Source: Bacteroidota bacterium (lineage in GTDB: Bacteria > Bacteroidota > Bacteroidia > Bacteroidales > UBA7960). From it: DNA of 57,033 nucleotides. Positions 43,756-53,100 of the stretch are shown piece after piece. A program made the position numbers and the translations under genes. Positions within the stretch are counted from its first letter, which is position 1. Every line of letters begins with the position of its first letter. The notes below the pieces were generated by a model, which was given only the letters and a program-made list of their open reading frames with translations, was not told the DNA's origin and made no database searches. Where the stretch lies: positions 1 to 57,033 of the forward strand of contig JAGXRQ010000073.1 in NCBI GenBank assembly GCA_018335675.1, given 5' to 3'.

Positions 43756-44985
43756 ATGCGCACCTTCATTATTACAGCATTATTTTGCATTTTATTCCAG
43801 TCACAAATATTTTCAGCTTTTTCACAAACAGCAAATGAATTTTATTCTAAAGGAGTGGTTGAAATGGCATCGAATAAGTACAGCGATGCTACGAAATCCT
43901 TTACAGAAGCAATAAAAATTGTGCCTCATTTTTATGAAGCATTATACGAGAGAGGTCGCTGTTATTATCAACTTCAAAGATATTCTGATGCAATTAAAGA
44001 TTTTACTGAAGCTTTAAAATACAATCCTGACTTCCCTGATTCTCACTATTACAGGGCATTATCATACACATCCTCCGGAAATTTAGTTGAGGCTCTTAAT
44101 GACTATAATGCACTGTTAGAAATGGATCCAGATAACATACAGGGATATTTAAAACGCTCTGAAGTACATATTCAGAACACTAAGTTGGAAAAAGCAATAT
44201 CAGACCTCACTTCCGCAATAGATCTTGGACATAAAAACCCAAATGTGTTTTTTGTTAGAGGAGAATTATATCAGAGACTTGGTGAAAATAAAAAAGCAAT
44301 CTCAGACTTTTCTGAAGCAATACTATTAGACCCCAATCACGCAAATTTAAGATATAGCATAGCCATGCTTTATCAAGAAGAAAAAGAATTTGAGCAAGCT
44401 GATGAAAATTATTCGGCTGCTCTAGAGCTAGGAATAAAAAACGCGGACATATATTCTAGAAGAGCTGAATGCAAAATGCAAACAAATAAATATCTGGAAG
44501 CAGTTGACGACTATACTGTTTTAATAAACAACTACAGACAAAGGAATGAAGAAAGATATTTCCAGCGTGCTTTTGCTTACTTTTCAGCTAAAGAATGGGA
44601 TGCAGCCGTAAAAGATTTCACAAGAGTTATTTCCAATAATATGAATAACCAGGAGGCATATATATACAGAGCCGAAGCCTTCACTTATTTGGGGAAAGAA
44701 GCCCAGGCAATGAGCGATTATAGATTTATAATTAGGCTAAACCCAAAAAATGGAATGGTGTATGAAAGAAGAGGCATTATGTATTTAGAAGCAGGCCGAA
44801 CAAAAGATGCCCTTGAAGATCTTGAGCAAGCTATTAAATTGCAACCTACTGCGAATGCATACTTCTACAGAGCAGCAATAAAAGATTTACAGGGCAACAA
44901 AAAAGGAGCCTGTGAGGATTTACAAAAAGCCATGCAACTTGGTCATGAAAAGGCAGAAGAAAGATTCAAATCATACTGCAATTAA
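43756..44985 (+). CDS. Exported tetratricopeptide-repeat protein
   Basis: This 409-aa protein has a signal peptide (MRTFIITALFCILFQSQIFSAFSQ) followed by about 11 tandem canonical TPRs (34-aa period). Clear units include NEFYSKGVVEMASNKYSDATKSF, FYEALYERGRCYYQLQRYSDA and PDNIQGYLKRSEV. The final repeat is cysteine-containing (GNKKGACEDLQKAMQLGH, a Sel1-like ending). Such all-TPR exported proteins act as scaffolds for protein complexes; no partner is evident. Its stop codon overlaps by a few bases the predicted end of the frameshifted symporter tail on the other strand. Confidence 0.88.
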   Translation: MRTFIITALFCILFQSQIFSAFSQTANEFYSKGVVEMASNKYSDATKSFTEAIKIVPHFYEALYERGRCYYQLQRYSDAIKDFTEALKYNPDFPDSHYYRALSYTSSGNLVEALNDYNALLEMDPDNIQGYLKRSEVHIQNTKLEKAISDLTSAIDLGHKNPNVFFVRGELYQRLGENKKAISDFSEAILLDPNHANLRYSIAMLYQEEKEFEQADENYSAALELGIKNADIYSRRAECKMQTNKYLEAVDDYTVLINNYRQRNEERYFQRAFAYFSAKEWDAAVKDFTRVISNNMNNQEAYIYRAEAFTYLGKEAQAMSDYRFIIRLNPKNGMVYERRGIMYLEAGRTKDALEDLEQAIKLQPTANAYFYRAAIKDLQGNKKGACEDLQKAMQLGHEKAEERFKSYCN

Positions 44986-45073
44986 TAATAAAACCAAATA
45001 GTTCGGTAATCTCTGATATTCTCCCCTCTTGCGGCCAGCTCTTCGAGATAATCACTATTATTAGATCCTGAAG
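44982..45073 (-). other. Out-of-frame C-terminal tail of the symporter (candidate frameshift)
   Basis: Right after the symporter stop, the -1 frame on the minus strand is open for 31 codons and reads like a protein tail (SDYLEELAARGENIRDYR, then TIWFYY). It has no start codon of its own and ends at a TAA that abuts the TPR gene's stop on the other strand. One extra A in the run before the symporter stop (GTA AAA TAA) would join the two frames. A real deletion, an assembly error or a -1 slip at A-AAA-TAA are all possible. Confidence 0.6.
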
Positions 45074-46495
45074 TTATTTTACGTCATAGAATCTCATGCC
45101 ATATGCACCGATAAGCAATACAATTGCTGACACTAGAGTTGCAGGAATAAAGGCAATTTTCAACAATCCGGAATCAGTATTTGTAAAACCAATTATAAAC
45201 ATAATTGCAATTACGACTGTTCCTGACAATATGCTATAGAAAGCAACGTATTTATATTTAAAGGCATCTCTTTTTAGCAGAGCAAACAAACATACAGGTG
45301 CGAAAATTATATTTAAAGTAATTCCTGCAATAAAAAGCTCAACAATATCAGCAAAGTAGAGTGCCATTCCCAAAGCAACAGCACCAAAGACTACAACAGC
45401 AATTCTAATCCTTTTAAAATGTAAGGGTTTAGATGCAGTTGTATTCTTCCATGAAGAAAAATCTCTTATCGCTGTGATAGCAACAATATTCAAGAAGCTA
45501 TCTGCAGATGACATTAAAGCAGCTAACAAGCCAATTATAGAAAATCCAAGTAAAAACTGCCCTGTATTTCGTTCAAGAAACAAGTGCATTGCATCATTAG
45601 AATCAACATCAGCACCTAAGTTTAATCTAACGGCCATACCAACTAAAGGAAATATTAAATAAAATGGCAGCATTGAAACTCCACTGATAATTGCAGTCTT
45701 TTTTGCAATTTTTTCGCTTCCGGCTGCCAATATTCTTTGCCAAATATCCATTCTCGTAAGAACTGAAGGGCTTAATAACAAAGGCAGTGCAATAAGAAAT
45801 ACCCAGCCTTCATGGCTTCCATTAAGAAAAGTTTCAGGCAAACTGTTTAATCCCGTAAAGCCATCTGTGTCTATCCAAATACCAGGTATGAAAACGAATA
45901 CAATCATAAAACAGATGACCGAAAATTGAATTATATCTGTAATAATAACCCCTGATAATCCTGCTAGAGCAGTATATAAAATTACAATCAGGAAAGATAT
46001 CCCGGCTGCATAAACATAGCCAACGTCAAATGCATAACTCAGAAGTGTTGCCATCCCAACAAATTGAGCAGCTGTTAGGAAGAAGAAGATAACTATATTA
46101 ATACCACTAATCAAGCCGGAAAAAACCTTTGGAAAAGCATTTCCATCATTTTCATTAATATATGAGCGATTTAAAAATTCTGCAAAAGAGTAGATATTTC
46201 TTTCTACTCCAATTCTTCGAATTTTAGCGGCAAAAAAGAAAAGTAAAAAAAAGCCAATAACATAAGCTAATCCAACTGCAACAGCAGCAAAGCCGGAAGT
46301 AAATCCCATTGCTATTAAGCCCATGCAAACTCCACCGCCCACAAAGGTGGCAAGAGTTGTGAAAACTAAAGCGAACGTTGATGTTTTGCGATTATTGATA
46401 AGATAACCGTCAATATCGGTATATTTGACATGCTTTAAAGTGAAATAAATAAGAATTCCAAGATAAACAATAATCCAGAATACAAACCAATTCAT
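45074..46495 (-). CDS. Sodium:solute symporter (SSS family)
   Basis: This 473-aa polytopic membrane protein with about 13 helices has the SSS family pattern: N-terminal LIYFTLKHVKYTDIDGYLINNRKTS, a glycine-rich second helix (TTLATFVGGGVCMG, a typical region for Na+-coupled symporters) and SADSFLNIVAITAI, which matches the conserved serine-rich Na+-site segment on helix 8. The substrate (sugar, amino acid, proline-like or other) cannot be named. The encoded C-terminus stops at FYDVK, but a homologous-looking tail continues in the -1 frame, so the stop may be premature. It lies 55 nt upstream of the PorP gene in the same direction. Confidence 0.85.
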   Translation of the reverse strand: MNWFVFWIIVYLGILIYFTLKHVKYTDIDGYLINNRKTSTFALVFTTLATFVGGGVCMGLIAMGFTSGFAAVAVGLAYVIGFFLLFFFAAKIRRIGVERNIYSFAEFLNRSYINENDGNAFPKVFSGLISGINIVIFFFLTAAQFVGMATLLSYAFDVGYVYAAGISFLIVILYTALAGLSGVIITDIIQFSVICFMIVFVFIPGIWIDTDGFTGLNSLPETFLNGSHEGWVFLIALPLLLSPSVLTRMDIWQRILAAGSEKIAKKTAIISGVSMLPFYLIFPLVGMAVRLNLGADVDSNDAMHLFLERNTGQFLLGFSIIGLLAALMSSADSFLNIVAITAIRDFSSWKNTTASKPLHFKRIRIAVVVFGAVALGMALYFADIVELFIAGITLNIIFAPVCLFALLKRDAFKYKYVAFYSILSGTVVIAIMFIIGFTNTDSGLLKIAFIPATLVSAIVLLIGAYGMRFYDVK

Positions 46496-46550
46496 TTCGG
46501 GAAGAAAGTTGAAGATTAATAAAACCCAACCACAGCTAATCTTTTAATAC

Positions 46551-47474
46551 CTAATTAAATATTCTAGGTGTTTTTGGGGTAACTCTTGTCTTGTTAAAGC
46601 CTTCAAAAGTAGCTGAAATCATAATTTCGTGAGAACCGCCGCTATAGCCTCTAATTGGGCCAACAGCATAGTCATAAGCATATCCAACTTTTATCTCAGG
46701 AGTTATGCAATATCCTAACATAGCGACAACAGCATCTCCAAGCCTATAGGAAACTCCACCCCAAAGCATATTATCATAAAATGCCAAAACACTGATATCG
46801 AATTGAGTTATGTACCAACTACTTTTAAAAAGCAAATATGGCTCAATATATACTTTATCCATAACATCTTCAAATTTATATTTTCCATATAAATAATAAT
46901 GTCTGGGAGCATAATCAATGCCTGCATTTGCGACTGAGCGATAAAGATGAGTAGCAGCAAACCCAACTGTAAGGTTAGGGTCTATATATTCCATTCCAAA
47001 GTTGAAGTCAGGTTTGATCCAATTCTCTTTACCAAAGAAAGCATTTGGATCGTTAATGTCTTCATACACCAAATTTGTACCATCAAGAGTACGACTAACT
47101 ATACCGGCACCTAGCCCAAAAGTAAGATTAGACAAAATGCCAATCTGAATAGGAAAAGCATAAAACACTCTCGCAGTAAGAAAATGTTCGTTTCCTAACA
47201 TATCATTAACAACATTCATACCCACAGCACCATATATATCCTGCCAATAAGTACTAGCATTTAATGCTTGTGAGGAAGGAGCTCTATCAAATCCAACCCA
47301 TTGCTGTCTTGCAACAAGTGAAGTATTAATAGTGTTAGATATTTCTATTGCCGCTGGATTAAATGTCTTATTCTGAAACATAAACTGACTAAAATGAACA
47401 TCAATCTGTGCAAATAAACTGCCTTTTGTAATTAACATCAACATTAAGAATGTCGAAAAGATAATCTTTTTCAT
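46551..47474 (-). CDS. PorP/SprF family T9SS outer membrane protein
   Basis: This 307-aa protein has a signal peptide (MKKIIFSTFLMLMLITKGSLFAQ) followed by the family opening 'IDVHFSQFMFQNKTFNPAAIE' and TSLVARQQWVGFDRAPSSQALN. A beta-barrel-like body follows, ending GYAYDYAVGPIRGYSGGSHEIMISATF. SprF in Flavobacterium is needed for secretion or anchoring of the SprB adhesin with a type-B sorting domain, and such an adhesin lies two genes upstream here. The likely role is therefore surface retention of that giant protein. It follows the PorE-like gene by 38 nt in the same operon. Confidence 0.9.
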   Translation of the reverse strand: MKKIIFSTFLMLMLITKGSLFAQIDVHFSQFMFQNKTFNPAAIEISNTINTSLVARQQWVGFDRAPSSQALNASTYWQDIYGAVGMNVVNDMLGNEHFLTARVFYAFPIQIGILSNLTFGLGAGIVSRTLDGTNLVYEDINDPNAFFGKENWIKPDFNFGMEYIDPNLTVGFAATHLYRSVANAGIDYAPRHYYLYGKYKFEDVMDKVYIEPYLLFKSSWYITQFDISVLAFYDNMLWGGVSYRLGDAVVAMLGYCITPEIKVGYAYDYAVGPIRGYSGGSHEIMISATFEGFNKTRVTPKTPRIFN

Positions 47475-47512
47475 GGCTATATTTTTTTGATATTTTTCTT
47501 TTTAAATTTTTT

Positions 47513-50032
47513 TTATCTGTCTCCTGTCATACTTCTTGCCCTACTAACGCTTATTCTTTCACCATCATTAAAAGCAACAAGATATATTTCATATCCAAGA
47601 TCTCTCAAATGTTTTTGAACGTTAAAAGCAGCTTGAAAATCTTTAAAACTACCTACAAGATATCTATGATACTTGTCATTATCGTAATAATAAATTATAT
47701 CAAGCCTAGGGAATTTCTCCATTATTTTAGCATAAAACTGAGGCTGAACAGGTTTTTTTACAGCAAGGATTTGAATCATAAATTCCACTCCGCTAGCATA
47801 ATGAGCTTCCTTTGTAAGAGAGTTAAGATATCTAAAACTATTTTTTGATGCATTAGCCCAATATGATTTGAATTGGTCCATACCAACAGTTTCAAAATGA
47901 GCTCGTCTATTTTGTTTATGTTCTATATCATTGCTTGCATTTCTAACTAACAATTGCATCTTTCCATGTCCAATAGGGTATAATCTATCCATAGCAACCC
48001 CCTTAGCTGTAAGGTATTCAATAATAGCAAATGCACGCATTTGAGAAAGATAGAAATTATAAAGATATCCGCTTATTTCATCAGTATGCGCATGAACAAC
48101 AATACCAACATTAGGATTCTGACTCATATACTGAGCAACAGAATCAAGCTGTTGCTTTGCTAATGGCAATAAATCGAACTTATCAAAGTTGAAATGAATA
48201 ATCGGCAAGCTATAATCCATTGCTAAGGTTATATGTCTAATCGGTTCCTTTTTAATTTCCGGTTCCTTCTTAATCTCCGGTTCCTTTTTAATCTCTGGTT
48301 CTTTAACCACAACTTTAGTCGTGTCTTGCTTTACTTCAGCTATTGTATCCTCTTTAGGTTTAACATCTCTTTCAAATGGTTCGAGTTCAATTTCCATTTC
48401 ATATTCAGTAATTACTTGAAAGCGATTTTTAACAAGTTGCTCTTTTACTGCAATAACGCCTGAATAAGGCATATAATTCTCAGGTGCAATTTCAACATTA
48501 TAGAACACATCTGAACTTAAACCATCCTGAAAAAAATAACCACTGGAGTTTGTACTAATTGTGAATATGCTATTATCGTCACCTATCACATAAATATCAA
48601 TATTTGGCACAGGTTCTCCGGTATCTTTATTTTTAAGAATGCCTTTAAGAACGAAGGTTTGCACTTTTAATCTAAAAGAATACAAATCATCGGTGCCTGT
48701 ACCTCCCGGCCTATTACTACTGAAGAAACCTCTTGTATAATCATCGCTTATTACAAATCCAAAATCATCAGCACTACTATTAATAGGAGTACCAATATTT
48801 AGAGGTTCACTATAATTTCCATTGGGCTCGATTTCAGAATAAAAAACATCAAAACCACCATATCCCGGATGTCCAAAAGAAGAAAAATAGAGGACATCAC
48901 CTGCAACAACTGGATATGATTCATTGTATCTTGTATTAACTATAGACCCAAGGTTAATAGGCTGACTCCAACTTCCTGTTTCACTGTCTTTCTCAACTTT
49001 ATAAATATCAAATCCTCCGAAACCACCTGGCATATCAGATGCAAAGTATAGTATATTTCCATCATCGCTTATTGAAGGGTATCCTAGGCTGTATTCATCA
49101 CTATTTATTTCGAACATTCTAACATTTCTGAACACATCTCTATTATTATCATAATCAGCTACATAAATATCACATGTTGCTCTGGAGCCATCTAATCCAC
49201 CACAGTTCATGAAATAGCCCAACCTGTTTTGTTTGTCGAACGACAAAAATGCATCATAATAGGCTGAGTTTAAATCGCCACCCATCAAAATAGGAGCATC
49301 CCATTTACCTTCCCTTTTAGAGTAGGTTGCTTGATAAATATTTGAATAACCACCAACGGCATCTTTAGTTCTTGGTCTGGTTGATGCAAAAACTATCCTA
49401 TCCTTCAACTCCTGCCTAACAATTGAATAAAACAATACGTTATTATACCTCATATCAATTGTAATATCAAATCTTCTTTGTCTTTCTAGAACATCATCAA
49501 GAAATACACCAACATTTTCCATAAAAGACACGCCCCACTCCTGATAAGTACTTACAAGATCCTCTTCATAAGAAACTTCAAACAAAGTTCCTCTTCCATA
49601 ATTATCAGCAGAAAATTTTGCAGATTCCATAATTTTCAATCCCCTGTCGTTTCCCGGCTCTAATTCAAGGAATTTAGAAGCATATACTATCGACCCATTA
49701 AAATCTTCAAGCCCAAGAGCCATTTCAGCAAGTCTTAAGTAAGTTAAATTATCCTCATAACCTAAATTCATGGCAATAGAATACCATTCACGAGCCTTTC
49801 TATAATTAAGCATCATTCTATGGCACTCCGCTATTTTAAAAGACACCTTTCTTAAAATTTCATCCGACTTGTCTTTTTTAATAACCGTTTCATAAACATT
49901 TAAGGCTTGGGCATATTGTTCTTGCTGAAAGAAGTTATCGCCAACATCTATTCTTTGTTGAGTTCTCTGCCCAAATGAATTATATGAGGCAAAAATTATT
50001 AAAGCCGATAGAAAAACCAATAATCTATTCAT
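47513..50032 (-). CDS. PorE-like TPR/PD40/OmpA protein with C-terminal SPOR-like domain
   Basis: The protein has 839 aa with a signal peptide (LSALIIFASYNSFG). The modules are TPR (about 25-130), PD40/WD40-like propeller (190-440; DGNILYFASDMPGGFGGFDI, then PVVAGDVLYFSSFGHPGYGGF), carboxypeptidase-regulatory-like domain (455-540) and an EIKKEP-repeat linker (575-600). The OmpA peptidoglycan-binding domain (about 600-725; HFNFDKFDLLPLAKQQLD, GIVVHAHTDEISG, LYPIGHGKMQ) follows. TPR-PD40-CRD-OmpA is the layout of PorE, which ties T9SS components to peptidoglycan. Here an extra SPOR-like domain (745-830) follows, an unusual addition. The protein probably anchors the PorP/SprB-like pair to the cell wall. 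Confidence 0.87.
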   Translation of the reverse strand: MNRLLVFLSALIIFASYNSFGQRTQQRIDVGDNFFQQEQYAQALNVYETVIKKDKSDEILRKVSFKIAECHRMMLNYRKAREWYSIAMNLGYEDNLTYLRLAEMALGLEDFNGSIVYASKFLELEPGNDRGLKIMESAKFSADNYGRGTLFEVSYEEDLVSTYQEWGVSFMENVGVFLDDVLERQRRFDITIDMRYNNVLFYSIVRQELKDRIVFASTRPRTKDAVGGYSNIYQATYSKREGKWDAPILMGGDLNSAYYDAFLSFDKQNRLGYFMNCGGLDGSRATCDIYVADYDNNRDVFRNVRMFEINSDEYSLGYPSISDDGNILYFASDMPGGFGGFDIYKVEKDSETGSWSQPINLGSIVNTRYNESYPVVAGDVLYFSSFGHPGYGGFDVFYSEIEPNGNYSEPLNIGTPINSSADDFGFVISDDYTRGFFSSNRPGGTGTDDLYSFRLKVQTFVLKGILKNKDTGEPVPNIDIYVIGDDNSIFTISTNSSGYFFQDGLSSDVFYNVEIAPENYMPYSGVIAVKEQLVKNRFQVITEYEMEIELEPFERDVKPKEDTIAEVKQDTTKVVVKEPEIKKEPEIKKEPEIKKEPIRHITLAMDYSLPIIHFNFDKFDLLPLAKQQLDSVAQYMSQNPNVGIVVHAHTDEISGYLYNFYLSQMRAFAIIEYLTAKGVAMDRLYPIGHGKMQLLVRNASNDIEHKQNRRAHFETVGMDQFKSYWANASKNSFRYLNSLTKEAHYASGVEFMIQILAVKKPVQPQFYAKIMEKFPRLDIIYYYDNDKYHRYLVGSFKDFQAAFNVQKHLRDLGYEIYLVAFNDGERISVSRARSMTGDR
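48241..48304 (-). repeat. 18-bp coding repeats (EIKKEP linker)
   Basis: Three to four tandem 18-nt units encode EIKKEP in the charged linker between the regulatory-like and OmpA domains. Short perfect repeats like this can change copy number by slippage and alter the linker length. Confidence 0.7.
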
Positions 50033-50052
50033 CCTGTATGTTTAGTTAGATG

Positions 50053-50066
50053 GCATTTATAAATGC
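50053..50066. promoter_or_regulatory. Perfect 14-bp palindrome upstream of the PorE-like gene
   Basis: GCATTTATAAATGC is a perfect dyad 21 nt in front of the PorE-like start codon, between this gene and the upstream SprB-like gene. It could be a regulator site or a weak RNA hairpin. No matching binding protein is known from this window. Confidence 0.3.
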
Positions 50067-50148
50067 TCATTACAACAATCTGTTATCTGTTAATATATAC
50101 TTGATACGAAATTATACAATATATGTTATAAACTAGTGCGAACAAAAT

Positions 50149-53100
50149 TTATTCTCTGATTCTAATTACGGTAACTGAACCTTTGTTTATAATTTGATTG
50201 TTATTTCGATCATAAACTGTTTGAATATAATAATATGTCCCCGGAGCAACTGCCCTTCCATTAAATGTACCATCCCATCCTTCTACTCCATCATAAATTT
50301 TCTGTCCCCATCTGTTAAATATTATCAAATCACTTCCCTTACCAAAAATATCATTTATTCCATCACCATTAGGAGTAAATGCGTTTGGTAATGATATTAG
50401 ATTTAATATTAAAGGCAATGAAGAAGCTTCACAGCCAAATTCAGACATTACAATAACAATAATCTCATCATCTTGCTGAGGCTCGAGATATTCAAATGTA
50501 TTTAAGCTTCCTGTTTGTGCAAGAACTCCATTTACATAGAAATCATAATTCTCATAATAATCAGGCGTGGCAGTAAATGTAACAACCTGATTTGGATAAA
50601 GATTAACATCTGGATCTGCTTCTAAAGAAACAACCGGAACATCTATTTCTATGCTAACATCTGCTTCTCTCGAACAACTGAAATAATCAGTTACAATAAT
50701 TGTGTATGGTTCAACAAAAGGTGGAGTTACAATTGGATTAAAGATGTTTCCAATAAGATTTCCATCATTATCATACCATTGGTATGTGTATGGTTGGAAC
50801 CCACCTGAAACAGCTATACCATATCCAAGTTCTGCAGCTTCGTCTTCACAAGCTTTTGGGCTATCCCATGCAACAACATTTAGATCTGAAACAAGAACCC
50901 AAACAGAATCTCTTGCAACGCAACCTTCAGCTCCAGGTCCGGCAGAAACAAGTAGATGGAACATGGTTGTTCCTTCCACTGTGACAAGCGGATCTGAATC
51001 ATTTTCTTGTCCAATTAAAGAACTATTTTCAGGAGCTGATGTCCATGTATAGAAATAAGCGCCTAGAGGGTTACCTCCAATATAAACAGGAACTATTTCA
51101 TCAACAGAACAGAAAATAATGTTATCTGAAATTTCGTATAATGGTTTTTCGACAACTGTTACTGTAACAGAATCCATATTAATACATCCTGTTGGCTGAT
51201 GAGTTACTGTTAAATAATAAGTATTTGTTGATTCAGGTGAAACCAAAGGATTATATTCTGCACTAATAAAAGGTATAGGATATGCCGACCAGAAATAAGT
51301 AACATTAGGATCCGGTTCATTATCACTTCCAATATATACTTCGTCTCCCTGGCAAATTGTCATATCGTCGGCTACAAATACTGATGGCAGAGGATTAACA
51401 GTTACAGTTACAGAATTCGAATTAGAACATCCTGTGGCCACATATGTCTCTATCAAAGTATACACAGTTGTAACTAAAGGACTTACGGTTGGATTTGACA
51501 CGAATGGGCTAGAGATTGATGGATCATGAGGCACGCTTGTCCATACATAAGTATTTGCAGGCACAGGCTCATAGTTTTGAGCACCTATGCTAACTACATC
51601 TCCAAAACACATGCTAATATTGTCACCCACAAGTGCTAATGGTAATGGATTAACTTTTACAATAAGCTCGTCAACATTTTCACAAGTAAATCCATCAAGC
51701 TCATAAACAGAAGTCAAATAATAAGTAGTTGTCTCTAAAGGACTAACAACTGGGTTCAGAAGATTTTCCTGTCCCATCAAGCTTAAATCCTGAGGCACTG
51801 AAGTCCACAGATATGTAGTTGCACCCGGGTCAACATCCGGTCCAATTTCTACAGAACCACCTACACAAACTTCTTTATCATCTCCAGCATTAGGTAATCC
51901 ACCAATAACTACAATTGTTATAGGATCTGAATCTATACTACATCCGGCATCATCAGTAATATTAACAATATATGTACCTCCTTCAAGTCCGGTAAATGAA
52001 CCGCTACCCGCCTGAGGTCCTTGAACAATAAATGCATCTTTGTATAATGTGTAGTATAATACTCCAGTACCACCATTTGCACCAATTGAGATAAATCCAC
52101 TATCATCTCCGTCGCAAATTACAGCAGTATAGGCTATTGATGAAGGATCTATTGTAATCGGGTCCGGTGCTAATATCATGTATGGTCCGGCTAGCATTGT
52201 ACCACAAGCATGACCATCTGTAATATGAACAAAGTATGTTCCAGCCCCCAAATCAATGAATGTTGCAGGTTGTGTTCCCACATAAGTTTCTAAAATATTG
52301 CCAAGATTATCCTGCAAATTGAATGTATAAATAATGGATGTATTTAGTAGAGCAATATTAATGCTACCATTTTCATCACCTGAACATGTTATATCGTCAA
52401 CAGAAGTATTGGCAACGTCTATACCAACAGAAGGATAAACAATTACTTGCACACTTGCATTATCTGTTCCACAATCATTTGTAACAGTAAGAGTATATGT
52501 AGTTGTTTCAGTTGGAGAAACGTTAATTGTCTGAGTAGTATATCCTCCAGGCATCCATAAATAATTCCACGTTGCATTCCCAATTGCTGTCAATGTAACA
52601 GATTCTCCTTCGCAGATTTCCCTAATCGGAGCGCCCTGTATTTGAGCAACAGGGGTATTGGTTACATTAATAGTTACAGATTCTGAATTCCAGCATCCAA
52701 AATTATCATATACGAATAATATAAAAGTTGTATTTTCATTGACTGTATATGTAGGATTTGTTAATTCACTCCAATTAGGGTTAACACCTTGTATTCTCCA
52801 TCTGTAATTAAGCGGAGGATTGCCTCCTGTTGCTGTTGGAGAGCCCCCCAGAGTAATAGTTGACCCAACGCAAACAGGATTAGCCCCTTCATATATTGTA
52901 ATATCTATACCTGGCACAACATTAACAACCACAACATCAACATCTTGGCAACCGTAAGTAGCATCTGTAACTGTTAAAGTATATGTAGTAGTCACTAAAG
53001 GCTCAACTGTTGGATTAGGCATGTTTTGTTGCCCTGCTAAAGAAGGATCGGCAGGTACTGCTGTCCACAGATATGTATAATTGCCTGAGCCACCAAATGC

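Noticed and set aside
48233-48463. A 76-aa plus-strand open frame rich in F, N and L
   Set aside because: It is the antisense of the EIKKEP-repeat linker of the PorE-like gene; the odd composition comes from the repeat.
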